A stretch of DNA of 64,000 bases from Rhodococcus sp. H36-A4 (GTDB taxonomy: Bacteria; Actinomycetota; Actinomycetes; Mycobacteriales; Mycobacteriaceae), in contig NZ_JAPVLQ010000005.1 in the NCBI RefSeq assembly GCF_027158005.1, positions 248,001-312,000 on the forward strand, in the 5' to 3' direction. The notes beneath the pieces are model-generated. The model ran no database searches and had not been told where the DNA came from. It saw only the letters and a program-made list of their open reading frames with translations. Made by a program: the position numbers and the translations under genes. This document shows, in pieces, positions 29,402-37,942 of the stretch (its first letter is position 1; every line of letters begins with the position of its first letter).

Positions 29402-30996
29402 GCGTGCTGAAGTCCACTCTCGACACTGCCTCCGCGCAGTATGTCGAGGCAACCGAGGCGATGAACACCAAACTTGCCGAGATCGATGCCGAGCACACCA
29501 AGGCACTGCTCGGCGGTGGCGAGAAATACATCGAGCGTCATCGGGGGCGCGGCAAACTCCTAGCTCGCGAGCGCATCGAATTACTCGTCGACGAGGACTC
29601 GGCTTTCCTTGAACTGTGCCCACTTGCCGCCTGGGGCAGCGACTTTCCGGTCGGCGCCAGCACCGTGGTGGGCATCGGCGTCGTCTGCGGCGTGGAATGC
29701 CTGATTGTGGCAAATGATCCGACGGTCCGCGGCGGCGCCAGCAACCCGTGGACGTTGAAGAAGGGATTTCGCGCCAACGACATCGCCACCCAGAACCGTC
29801 TGCCGGTCATCTCGCTCGTCGAGTCCGGTGGTGCCGATCTGCCGACGCAGAAGGAAGTCTTCATTCCTGGCGGGCGAATGTTCCGTGACCTCACGCAACT
29901 GTCCGCTGCGGGCATCCCCACCATCGCCCTCGTCTTCGGTAACTCCACCGCAGGTGGTGCATACATTCCCGGTCTATCGGACCACGTCGTCATGATCAAG
30001 GAACAGTCCAAGGTATTTTTGGCCGGACCACCGCTGGTCAAAATGGCTACCGGCGAGGACTCCGACGACGAGTCACTCGGAGGTGCCGAAATGCATGCCC
30101 GAAAGTCGGGTCTCGCAGACTATTTCGCCGCCGATGAGCAGGACGCCATTCGCATCGGTCGCAGTATCGTCGAGCGTTTGAACTGGAAGAAGCAGGGCCC
30201 GGAACCGCGCGCCGACGTCATCGAGCCCCTGGTGGATCCCGAAGAACTCCTCGGCATAGTTCCCACCGACCTGAAGATTCCGTTCGACCCGCGCGAGGTC
30301 ATCGCCCGCATCGTCGACGGCTCCGACTTCGACGAGTTCAAGCCGATGTACGGATCTTCACTCGTCACCGGCTGGGCCGAACTGCACGGCTACCCGATCG
30401 GCATCCTCGCCAACGCCCGAGGCGTCCTGTTCAGTGAGGAATCACAGAAGGCGACGCAGTTCATCCAGCTTGCGAACCGCTCGAACACGCCACTTCTCTT
30501 CCTGCACAACACCACCGGCTACATGGTCGGCAAGGAGTACGAGGAAGGCGGCATGATCAAGCACGGTTCGATGATGATCAACGCCGTCTCCAACTCCACC
30601 GTCCCGCACATCTCGATCCTGCTGGGCGCGTCGTACGGCGCGGGCCACTACGGCATGTGTGGGCGAGCATTCGACCCGCGCTTCCTGTTCGCCTGGCCGT
30701 CGAGCAAGTCCGCAGTCATGGGCGGTGCCCAACTCGCGGGTGTCATCTCCATCGTCGGACGCGCCGCTGCCGAAGGGCGCGGCCAGGTGTTCGACGAAGC
30801 AGCAGACGCAGGCATGCGCGCGATGATCGAGAAGCAGATCGACGCGGAGTCGCTGCCGCTGTTCCTCTCCGGACGCCTGTACGACGACGGCGTGATCGAC
30901 CCCCGTGACACCCGTACGGTAGTGGGAATGTGCCTCTCGGCCATCGCCTCTGCCCCGATCGAAGGCACCGCAAAATTCGGTGTCTTCCGGATGTGA
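29398..30996 (+). CDS. Acyl-CoA carboxylase carboxyltransferase (beta) subunit, AccD2-like
   Basis: A 532-residue carboxyltransferase of the propionyl/methylcrotonyl/geranyl-CoA carboxylase type with both crotonase-fold halves: GNSTAGGAYIPGLSDHVVM and LLGASYGAGHYGMCGRAFDP. The length and the sequence GARGVLFSEESQKATQF-like region resemble methylcrotonyl-CoA carboxylases more than AccD5-type propionyl carboxylases. ATGA overlap with the dehydrogenase and a 4-nt gap to the alpha subunit show stoichiometric expression. The substrate is unassigned; branched enoyl-CoA (3-methylcrotonyl or geranyl type) is the most reasonable guess. Confidence 0.92.
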   Translation: MSVLKSTLDTASAQYVEATEAMNTKLAEIDAEHTKALLGGGEKYIERHRGRGKLLARERIELLVDEDSAFLELCPLAAWGSDFPVGASTVVGIGVVCGVECLIVANDPTVRGGASNPWTLKKGFRANDIATQNRLPVISLVESGGADLPTQKEVFIPGGRMFRDLTQLSAAGIPTIALVFGNSTAGGAYIPGLSDHVVMIKEQSKVFLAGPPLVKMATGEDSDDESLGGAEMHARKSGLADYFAADEQDAIRIGRSIVERLNWKKQGPEPRADVIEPLVDPEELLGIVPTDLKIPFDPREVIARIVDGSDFDEFKPMYGSSLVTGWAELHGYPIGILANARGVLFSEESQKATQFIQLANRSNTPLLFLHNTTGYMVGKEYEEGGMIKHGSMMINAVSNSTVPHISILLGASYGAGHYGMCGRAFDPRFLFAWPSSKSAVMGGAQLAGVISIVGRAAAEGRGQVFDEAADAGMRAMIEKQIDAESLPLFLSGRLYDDGVIDPRDTRTVVGMCLSAIASAPIEGTAKFGVFRM

Positions 30997-31000
30997 CGCC

Positions 31001-33031
31001 ATGACTGTCAACTCGATCCTGGTCGCCAACCGCGGCGAAATTGCTCGACGCGTTTTCGCCACCTGCCGTCGGGAGGGAATCGACACGGTCGCCGTTTTCT
31101 CCGACGCAGACGCCGATTCTCCGCACGTGCGGGAAGCCGACGCCGCGGTACGTCTGCCGGGAAATTCCTCGGCCGAGACGTACCTGCGCGGCGAACTCGT
31201 CATCGCAGCAGCGATTCGCGCTGGTGCCGATGCTATCCACCCCGGCTACGGATTCCTTTCCGAGAACGCGGATTTCGCACGACAAGTGCAGGACGCGGGG
31301 TTGACCTGGATCGGACCGCCGGCCGAGGCCATCGAACTGATGGGCAGCAAGGTCGAGTCAAAGAAGATGATGGCCGACGCCGGGGTACCGGTGCTGACGC
31401 AGCTCGATCCCGCCGCGATCGGCGAGGACGATCTCCCGGTTCTCGTCAAGGCATCGGCGGGTGGCGGCGGACGAGGTATGCGGATTGTGCGTGAACTCGC
31501 CGCGCTGCATGCAGAAATCGAAGCGGCACAGCGGGAAGCGCTGTCGGCATTCGGTGACTCGACGGTGTTCTGCGAGCGATACATCGAAACCGGTCGTCAT
31601 ATCGAGGTACAGGTCATGGCCGACCGTCAGGGCAACGTGTGGACCGTCGGCGAGCGAGAGTGCTCGCTGCAGCGTCGGCACCAGAAAGTCGTAGAGGAGG
31701 CGCCGTCGCCACTCGTCGAGCGGGTTCCGGGTATGCGCACACGGCTTTTCGACGCGGCCCGCTTGGCCACCGAGGCCATCCGGTACGAGGGAGCCGGAAC
31801 CGTCGAATTCCTGGCGGACGAAAGTGGGAACTTTTTCTTCCTCGAGATGAACACTCGCCTTCAGGTGGAGCATCCCGTCACCGAATGTACGACGGGATTG
31901 GATCTGGTCGCATTGCAGATCCACGTTGCCGGGGGCGGTTCGTTGCCCACAGACCAGCCTGACGCCTCGGGCCATTCGATCGAAGTTCGGCTCTACGCGG
32001 AGGACCCGTCGCAGGATTGGCAACCACAGAGTGGGCCGGTTCATCGGTTCGACATTCCGGGTGCGCATTTCGCGGTCCTCGAGAAGGCAGGTATCAGGGT
32101 CGATTCGGGCATCGAGAGTGGCAATGTCGTCGGCGTTCATTACGATCCGATGCTGGCCAAGGTCATCTCCTATGCACCCACCCGTGAGCAGGCGTCGAAG
32201 CTGCTGGCGAAAGCGTTGCAGAATGCGCAGATTCACGGTCTGAAGACCAACCGTGACCTCCTGGTCAATGTACTGCGCCATCCGGCTTTCGTGGCAGGGG
32301 ACACCGACACTGCGTTCTTCGACACCCATGGGCTAGGTACTCTCGCTCGTCCGGTAGGAGGCACCCACGCAGTGCAGCTCTCGGCGCTCGCCGCCGCGCT
32401 CGCCGATGCCGCCGTCAATCGCAGTACGGCACGGGTCGAGAAAGGGTTGCCGAGCGGGTGGCGCAACCTGCCCTCCCAGCCGCAGCGGAAGTCCTATCGG
32501 ATTGACGCGTCGTTGGGTGAGGTCGAGTCCGGTGATATCACCGTCGAATACACGCTCGGCCGGTATGGGCTCACGACAGGTCTGGACGGCATCACCTTGG
32601 TGTCCACTTCGCCTACGCGAGTAGTGCTCGACGAGAACGGTATTCGTCGGTTCTTCGACGTCGCACGATACGGCGACGACATCTTCGTCGACTCTTCTCT
32701 CGGGCCTGTTCGGTTGGTCAGGACACCGCGCTTCACCGACCCGAGCGAGGAAGTGGCGGCGGGATCATTGCTTGCTCCGATGCCGGGCAACGTCGTTCGC
32801 GTCGGCGCAGTAGCAGGTGACACGGTGACGGCCGGTCAGCCGATTCTGTGGCTCGAAGCGATGAAGATGGAACACACGGTCACCGCTCCAGCAGCGGGCA
32901 TACTCACCGAGCTGAATGTCGAAGTGGGACAGCAGGTAGAAGTCGGCGCCTTACTCGCCGTGGTCACCGAAGTAGAAGTCACAGAAGCAGCAGTCACCGA
33001 AGCAGTAGTGAACGAAGAGGAGAGCATATGA
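31001..33031 (+). CDS. Acyl-CoA carboxylase alpha subunit (biotin carboxylase + BCCP), AccA2-like
   Basis: A 676-residue subunit. Biotin carboxylase occupies residues ~1-445 (ILVANRGEIARRVFATCRR, ATP-grasp KASAGGGGRGMR, EMNTRLQVEHPVTECTTG). A linker domain follows, and the C-terminal BCCP has EAMKMEH with biotinyl Lys K622. After BCCP is a short tail of near-repeats (VTEVEVTEAAVTEAVVNEE), unusual for the family. The ATG 31001 is the natural start. The protein needs biotin, which links this operon to the bioYMN operon in the same window. Confidence 0.93.
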   Translation: MTVNSILVANRGEIARRVFATCRREGIDTVAVFSDADADSPHVREADAAVRLPGNSSAETYLRGELVIAAAIRAGADAIHPGYGFLSENADFARQVQDAGLTWIGPPAEAIELMGSKVESKKMMADAGVPVLTQLDPAAIGEDDLPVLVKASAGGGGRGMRIVRELAALHAEIEAAQREALSAFGDSTVFCERYIETGRHIEVQVMADRQGNVWTVGERECSLQRRHQKVVEEAPSPLVERVPGMRTRLFDAARLATEAIRYEGAGTVEFLADESGNFFFLEMNTRLQVEHPVTECTTGLDLVALQIHVAGGGSLPTDQPDASGHSIEVRLYAEDPSQDWQPQSGPVHRFDIPGAHFAVLEKAGIRVDSGIESGNVVGVHYDPMLAKVISYAPTREQASKLLAKALQNAQIHGLKTNRDLLVNVLRHPAFVAGDTDTAFFDTHGLGTLARPVGGTHAVQLSALAAALADAAVNRSTARVEKGLPSGWRNLPSQPQRKSYRIDASLGEVESGDITVEYTLGRYGLTTGLDGITLVSTSPTRVVLDENGIRRFFDVARYGDDIFVDSSLGPVRLVRTPRFTDPSEEVAAGSLLAPMPGNVVRVGAVAGDTVTAGQPILWLEAMKMEHTVTAPAAGILTELNVEVGQQVEVGALLAVVTEVEVTEAAVTEAVVNEEESI

Positions 33032-34188
33032 GCTTCATCGAAACCGAGGAGCAGAAGGCGCTACGTACGGCAGTCTCTTCTCTCGGCAAGCGCTTCAATT
33101 ACATCGACTATGTGCTCCCCAAAGCGCGGCGCGGTGAACCGCTGACCGAATTGTGGAACGAAGCCGGCAAGCTCGGATTCCTGGGGGTGAACCTTCCCGA
33201 GGAGTACGGCGGTGGTGGAGCAGGCATTTACGAGCTCGCGCTCGTGCAGGAAGAACTCTCTGCCCATGGGGCAGGTCTGCTCCTGGTTGTGGTGAGCCCG
33301 GCGATCTGCGGCACCATCATCGGTAAGTACGGCACCGAGGACCAGAAGCAGACATGGTTGACCGCGCTTGCCGACGGGTCGAAGATCATGGCTTTCGGTA
33401 TCACCGAGCCCGACGCCGGATCGAACTCGCATCAGATCACGACCACGGCCAGACGAGATGGCGACGACTGGATCGTCAACGGCAGCAAGATCTACATCTC
33501 CGGGGTCGATCAGGCCGATGCCGTACTCATCGTCGCCAGGACGGAAGACAGCAAGAGCGGCAAGTTGAAGCCGGCTCTGTTCGTCGTGCCGACGGACGCC
33601 GAGGGATTCCAGAAGACTCGGATGCAGATGGACATCATCGAGCCGGATCACCAGTTCACGTTGTTCCTCGATGATGTTCGGTTGCCGGCCGACGCCCTTG
33701 TCGGTGAAGCCGATGCCGCGCTCATGCAACTGTTCGCCGGGCTCAATCCTGAACGCATCCTCGGTGCCGCGATGGCGGTCGGTATGGGCCGCTACGCGAT
33801 CGACAAAGCGGTCAAATACGCGAACGAACGCACCGTGTGGAAGACGCCGATCGGAGCGCACCAGGGCATTGCGCATCCCCTCGCGCAGGTCAAGATAGAG
33901 CTCGAGCTCGCCAAGCTGATGATGCAGAAGGCAGCAGTTCTCTACGACAGCGGTGACGATTTCGGTGCCGCGGAGGCCGCCAACATGGCCAAGTACGCAG
34001 CAGCAGAGGCGAGCATCAAAGCACTCGATCAGGCCATTCAGACCCATGGCGGCGCGGGACTGACCGAGGAGTACGGACTGGCTTCGATGCTCGGCGCCGT
34101 TCGCATCGGCCGCGTTGCGCCGGTCAGCCGCGAGATGATCCTGAACTTCGTCTCGCAGCATTCGCTGGGTTTGCCGAGGTCGTACTGA
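33028..34188 (+). CDS. Second acyl-CoA dehydrogenase (FadE12-like by position)
   Basis: A 386-residue acyl-CoA dehydrogenase, clearly diverged from the first in this operon. Features are NLPEEYGGGGAGIYELALVQ, AFGITEPDAGSNSHQITTTA, IVNGSKIYISGVDQADAVL and the C-terminal THGGAGLTEEYGLASMLG with a Glu at the expected catalytic region. Two different dehydrogenases in one operon suggest two oxidation steps on different chain lengths or branch patterns. The ATG overlaps accA by ATGA and the stop overlaps the hydratase start by 1 bp. Confidence 0.92.
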   Translation: MSFIETEEQKALRTAVSSLGKRFNYIDYVLPKARRGEPLTELWNEAGKLGFLGVNLPEEYGGGGAGIYELALVQEELSAHGAGLLLVVVSPAICGTIIGKYGTEDQKQTWLTALADGSKIMAFGITEPDAGSNSHQITTTARRDGDDWIVNGSKIYISGVDQADAVLIVARTEDSKSGKLKPALFVVPTDAEGFQKTRMQMDIIEPDHQFTLFLDDVRLPADALVGEADAALMQLFAGLNPERILGAAMAVGMGRYAIDKAVKYANERTVWKTPIGAHQGIAHPLAQVKIELELAKLMMQKAAVLYDSGDDFGAAEAANMAKYAAAEASIKALDQAIQTHGGAGLTEEYGLASMLGAVRIGRVAPVSREMILNFVSQHSLGLPRSY

Positions 34189-34952
34189 TGGCAGTGCAGG
34201 TTCATACCGCAGATGCGGTTACCACGCTGACCCTGGATGCACCGCACAATCGAAACGCGTTATCCACCGTCCTGGTCGACGAACTGACCGCCGGACTTGT
34301 CGATGCGGGCAAGGACATCGATATTCGTGCGGTCGTACTCGCGCACACGGGCAATACCTTCTGCGCCGGAGCCGATATGTCCGAGGCGGGCGGATCGGTC
34401 GAGAGCAGAACCGCTCAGATGCTCGGCTTGCTACGACTGATTCTGGAGACACCCAAGCCGGTCATCGGGAAGATCGATGGCCACGTACGTGCGGGAGGAA
34501 TGGGACTCGTCGGTGCCTGTGACATCGTCGTGGCCGGGCCTGGCAGTACGTTCGCGCTCACCGAGGCGCGGCTTGGGCTTGCGCCGTCCGTCATCTCGCT
34601 CACTGTCCTTCCGCGACTCGATTCGCGAGCGGCGAGCCGGTACTTTCTGACCGGCGAGAAGTTCGGGGCCCATGAGGCCGAGGCCATCGGGCTGATCAGT
34701 GCAGCAGGCCCGGATCCCGAGTCGCTGATCGAGGAACTTATCGCATCGATTTCGCAGGCGTCACCGCAAGGGTTGTCGGAGTCGAAGTGGTTGACCACCG
34801 CTTCTATACTTGCCGAATTCGATCGTCGCGGCGAGGAGCTCGCCGCACATTCGGCGAGGCTGTTCACGTCGGCGGAGGCGCGAGAAGGGATGATGGCCTT
34901 TCTACAGAAGCGTCCACCGAGTTGGGCGATACCGAACACAGGGAAGAAGTAA
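34188..34952 (+). CDS. Enoyl-CoA hydratase/isomerase family protein (EchA7-like by position)
   Basis: A 254-residue crotonase-fold protein with the oxyanion-hole segments GNTFCAGADM and HVRAGGMGLVGACDI. Of the two catalytic Glu of classical hydratases, the first is Gly here (G106, in GGMGLVG instead of GGxxELA) while the second is kept (E126 in ALTEARLGLAP). Such single-Glu members often act as special hydratases, isomerases or hydrolases, so simple trans-2-enoyl-CoA hydration is uncertain. It would act after the carboxylase, as a glutaconyl-type hydratase, in an Atu- or leucine-like scheme. Confidence 0.88.
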   Translation: MAVQVHTADAVTTLTLDAPHNRNALSTVLVDELTAGLVDAGKDIDIRAVVLAHTGNTFCAGADMSEAGGSVESRTAQMLGLLRLILETPKPVIGKIDGHVRAGGMGLVGACDIVVAGPGSTFALTEARLGLAPSVISLTVLPRLDSRAASRYFLTGEKFGAHEAEAIGLISAAGPDPESLIEELIASISQASPQGLSESKWLTTASILAEFDRRGEELAAHSARLFTSAEAREGMMAFLQKRPPSWAIPNTGKK

Positions 34953-34957
34953 GGAAG

Positions 34958-35593
34958 ATGGCGTCGCCGCGTGAACCCAAACAGGACCGTAGTAGGGCCA
35001 CGCGGTTGCGGCTGCTCGAAGCAACGATCGACTCTCTCGCCGAGCAGGGCTGGGGCGCCACGACGGTGAGCGTCGTGGCAGAACGAGCAGGGGTGTCTCG
35101 CGGTGCTACGCAACATCACTTTCCGACGCGCGAAGACCTGATCACTGCTGCCCTCGAGTACATGTTCGATACCCGAATGGAGCACGCCGGACGCGAAGCG
35201 GTGGCACTGCCGGTCGGTCCGGCAAGAACCGAGGCCGTGGTGGATCGGCTCGTGAACTACTACACCGGGCCACTGTTCAAGGCAGCGCTGCAGGTGTGGA
35301 CCGCGGCCGCGGCGGATCCGGAGATGCGCGCCAGGGTCTTGCCACTGGAGGACAAGTTCGGTCGCGTCGCACATCGCACTGCCGTCGCACATCTCGGTGC
35401 CGACGATCGTGATCCGCAGACCCATCGGTTGGTACAGGCGACGCTCGACCTGGCCCGCGGCTTGGGGTTGGCCGATGTACTCAGCGACGACTCGCGACGG
35501 CGCGCCGAGATCGTTCGGGCCTGGGCGGGCGTCCTCGACGCGTCCCTTCGGATTCGCCAGGACGACACCGTGACCGCCCTACACAAGGGTTAA
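34958..35593 (+). CDS. TetR-family transcriptional regulator at the end of the AtuA-type operon
   Basis: A 211-residue TetR regulator with an N-terminal helix-turn-helix (TTVSVVAERAGVSRGATQHH) and a ligand-binding C-terminal domain (TetR_C, with LVNYYTGPLFKAALQVW). The ATG 34958 follows the hydratase by 5 bp with AAGGA close by, so it is co-transcribed. I infer autoregulation through the palindrome at 25721-25738, with an acyl-CoA intermediate as likely inducer. Confidence 0.88.
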   Translation: MASPREPKQDRSRATRLRLLEATIDSLAEQGWGATTVSVVAERAGVSRGATQHHFPTREDLITAALEYMFDTRMEHAGREAVALPVGPARTEAVVDRLVNYYTGPLFKAALQVWTAAAADPEMRARVLPLEDKFGRVAHRTAVAHLGADDRDPQTHRLVQATLDLARGLGLADVLSDDSRRRAEIVRAWAGVLDASLRIRQDDTVTALHKG

Positions 35594-35626
35594 TTCTTCC
35601 GACGGACATTCAGTAGAGTCCTGGGC

Positions 35627-36145
35627 ATGCGGGGGAGAGTAGCCATCGGCCTGGCGGTGTGCGGCATTCTGCTGGCCGGCTGCGGAACCGGTGACGACGC
35701 GGCGCCGTCGAGCCAGGATTCGGCCGAGGCCTCCGCCGGCGAGCCTGGACCGTACTTCGGTCAGTGCGGTTCGGTCGCGGACGAGGAAGTGCGTGGAGCG
35801 TTCGCGGTGACGGCGTTCACGATGATCACCCGTAACTCGGTGGGATGCGAGTGGGAGGTTGCGGGTTTCTCCGGACCTTCGGTCAGCTTCTCCTGGTATC
35901 GGGGCAGCCCCATCGACCGTGAGCGCTCCGGTTCGGAATTGATCGGTAGGCCGGCCGAGGACATCGAGATCGACGGAAACCCCGGATTTTCGGCCGCCAC
36001 GGAGGGTTACATGTGCGAAGTGGGCGTGCGGTTCGGCAAGGACTTCGTACATTGGTCGGTTTCGTACGGGGACCTGCGACCGTCGGCCGATCCGTGCGGT
36101 GTCGCCGAGCAACTCGCGTCTCTGACCGTCGAGAGGGCCCAGTGA
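35627..36145 (+). CDS. DUF3558-family lipoprotein 1
   Basis: A 172-residue exported lipoprotein: signal MRGRVAIGLAVCGILLAGC with a clean lipobox (lipid-modified C19), then a DUF3558 domain with paired cysteines (GQCGSV, GCEWEV, MCEVGV, DPCGVA). DUF3558 proteins are common in nocardioform actinobacteria and are of unknown function. It may have its own promoter in the 33-bp gap after tetR (TAGAGT at 35612-35617). The 3' end overlaps the paralogue by GTGA. Confidence 0.85.
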   Translation: MRGRVAIGLAVCGILLAGCGTGDDAAPSSQDSAEASAGEPGPYFGQCGSVADEEVRGAFAVTAFTMITRNSVGCEWEVAGFSGPSVSFSWYRGSPIDRERSGSELIGRPAEDIEIDGNPGFSAATEGYMCEVGVRFGKDFVHWSVSYGDLRPSADPCGVAEQLASLTVERAQ

Positions 36146-36660
36146 AGAAAGCGTTTGTTCTGGCCGCCGCCGTCCTCCTCGCCGGATGCGGCACAACCGT
36201 GCAGGGGACTCCGCGGGCGGCAGGTTTCGACGGCTCGGGAGGTGGGGATCTGCCCAACCTGCTGACCGAATGCGATTGGGTTATCGACGACCAGATCGCG
36301 GCAACCGTCGGCGGCGACGCCATCGCGCGTGGATTCTTCGGAGCGATCTGCCGGTGGGATGTCATCGGCCCCAACGGCCTCGTGAAGGTGACGTCGAACT
36401 GGTTCGAGAACGGATCGTTGGCCATCGAACGCAAAACCAACGAGAAGATGATGTACAGCGTTACCGACATTTCGGTGAAGGGACGCAACGCAATTCGCAG
36501 CCAGCCACCCCAGGATCCCGACTCGTGCGGTGTCACAGCAGGCGGGCCCGACGCAGGCATCGTCGGGTGGTGGGTTCAGTACCTGCCAGGGTCGGGCCAT
36601 CCGGACCCTTGTGCGGCAGCGACCGAGTTGATGGAACTGACTCTCGACCTGAGTCAGTAG
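36142..36660 (+). CDS. DUF3558-family lipoprotein 2
   Basis: A 172-residue paralogue of the preceding gene, the same length. The GTG start lies in a 4-bp overlap. The signal is MKKAFVLAAAVLLAGC (lipid-modified C16), followed by the DUF3558 domain with the same cysteine layout (TECDWV, ICRWDV, DSCGVT, DPCAAA). The tandem arrangement and coupling suggest that the two act together at the outer face of the membrane. Function unknown. Confidence 0.85.
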   Translation: MKKAFVLAAAVLLAGCGTTVQGTPRAAGFDGSGGGDLPNLLTECDWVIDDQIAATVGGDAIARGFFGAICRWDVIGPNGLVKVTSNWFENGSLAIERKTNEKMMYSVTDISVKGRNAIRSQPPQDPDSCGVTAGGPDAGIVGWWVQYLPGSGHPDPCAAATELMELTLDLSQ

Positions 36661-36965
36661 ATGTCCAAGCCCAGCCGGTAGCACAGCGGGGGTCGTTTTG
36701 ACCCGAGGCAACGCCGCCGGGTATCGTAATGCGTCGTGTCCGGCATGCCCGGGCCGTCTGTGTGCCTATGCGAGGTACAGCCGTGCTCATGTTCGCATTC
36801 GAGCAAGCGATACGGCTGCCGTGTGGGGGTATGCGACACACCCGACTGCGGGGTGCAAGAGACCCGCGGAGGTAGTAAGGGTGAGGAGCAGTGTTCTCTT
36901 GCTCCAACTGCTAGATCCCTGAGTCTCGATCAAGATGAGACTCGTAACACGAAGAAAGCCGGTTC
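36661..36965 (+). promoter_or_regulatory. Leader region of the str operon with a candidate promoter
   Basis: This 305-bp stretch has no convincing gene. TTGACC (36698-36703), an 18-nt spacer and TATCGT (36722-36727) form a good housekeeping promoter for rpsL-rpsG-fusA-tuf, leaving a long 5' leader of about 230 nt. I did not find a clear riboswitch or a conserved ribosomal-protein binding structure in the leader. Confidence 0.65.
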
Positions 36966-37340
36966 ATGCCAACTATCAACCAGCTGGTCCGCAAGGGTCG
37001 CACCGATAAGGTGCGGAAGCTCAAGACCGCTGCCCTAAAGGGAAGCCCACAGCGTCGTGGCGTGTGCACTCGCGTGTACACAACCACTCCGAAGAAGCCG
37101 AACTCCGCTCTCCGTAAGGTCGCGCGCGTGCGCTTGACCAGTGCGGTCGAGGTCACTGCTTACATCCCCGGTGAAGGCCACAACCTGCAGGAGCACTCCA
37201 TGGTGCTCGTTCGTGGTGGTCGTGTGAAGGACCTCCCGGGTGTGCGCTACAAGATCATCCGCGGCTCGCTCGATACCCAGGGCGTCAAGAACCGCAAGCA
37301 GGCTCGCAGCCGCTACGGCGCCAAGAAGGAGAAGAGCTAA
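36966..37340 (+). CDS. rpsL: 30S ribosomal protein S12
   Basis: A 124-residue S12 protein with [19 protein letters not shown] at the start and [17 protein letters not shown] in the decoding-centre loop. The two streptomycin-determining lysines are wild type (K43 and K88), so this copy predicts streptomycin sensitivity at S12. It is the first gene of the str operon, and its stop codon overlaps the rpsG start by 1 bp (TAATG). Confidence 0.98.
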   Translation: MPTINQLVRKGRTDKVRKLKTAALKGSPQRRGVCTRVYTTTPKKPNSALRKVARVRLTSAVEVTAYIPGEGHNLQEHSMVLVRGGRVKDLPGVRYKIIRGSLDTQGVKNRKQARSRYGAKKEKS

Positions 37341-37810
37341 TGCCACGCAAGGGCCCAGCACCCAAGCGGCCGCTGATCAACGACCCGGTTTACGGTTCCC
37401 CGTTGGTCACGCAGCTCGTCAACAAGATCCTCATCGACGGCAAGAAGTCGACCGCTGAGCGCATCGTCTACCAGGCACTCGAGCAGGCGCGCGAGAAGAC
37501 CGGCACCGACCCCGTCGTCACGCTCAAGCGTGCACTCGACAACGTCAAGCCGGCCCTCGAGGTTCGCAGCCGTCGTGTCGGTGGCGCCACCTACCAGGTG
37601 CCTGTCGAGGTTCGGCCCGGCCGTTCCACCACGTTGGCTTTGCGCTGGCTGGTCACCTTCTCGCGTGCTCGTCGTGAGAAGACGATGGTCGAGCGTCTCG
37701 CCAACGAGTTGCTCGACGCCAGCAACGGCCTCGGTGCCGCTGTGAAGCGTCGCGAGGACACGCACAAGATGGCAGAAGCCAACAAGGCGTTCGCGCATTA
37801 CCGCTGGTGA
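37340..37810 (+). CDS. rpsG: 30S ribosomal protein S7
   Basis: A 156-residue S7, starting [20 protein letters not shown] and ending with the conserved [15 protein letters not shown]. It is a primary binder of the 3' domain of 16S rRNA and in enterobacteria is the autoregulator of the str operon. Length is normal for actinobacteria. Confidence 0.98.
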   Translation: MPRKGPAPKRPLINDPVYGSPLVTQLVNKILIDGKKSTAERIVYQALEQAREKTGTDPVVTLKRALDNVKPALEVRSRRVGGATYQVPVEVRPGRSTTLALRWLVTFSRARREKTMVERLANELLDASNGLGAAVKRREDTHKMAEANKAFAHYRW

Positions 37811-37942
37811 TGCTTGTCGGGAGGGTGCGGAGCTTCATAGCCCCCGCACCTCACCGGCGCTTTACCTAGTACCTGGCCCCGTGCGAGAACTGCAGCGCTG
37901 GACCAGCCCCACCTCTTCGACTTATAAGACGGGATGAATTCC

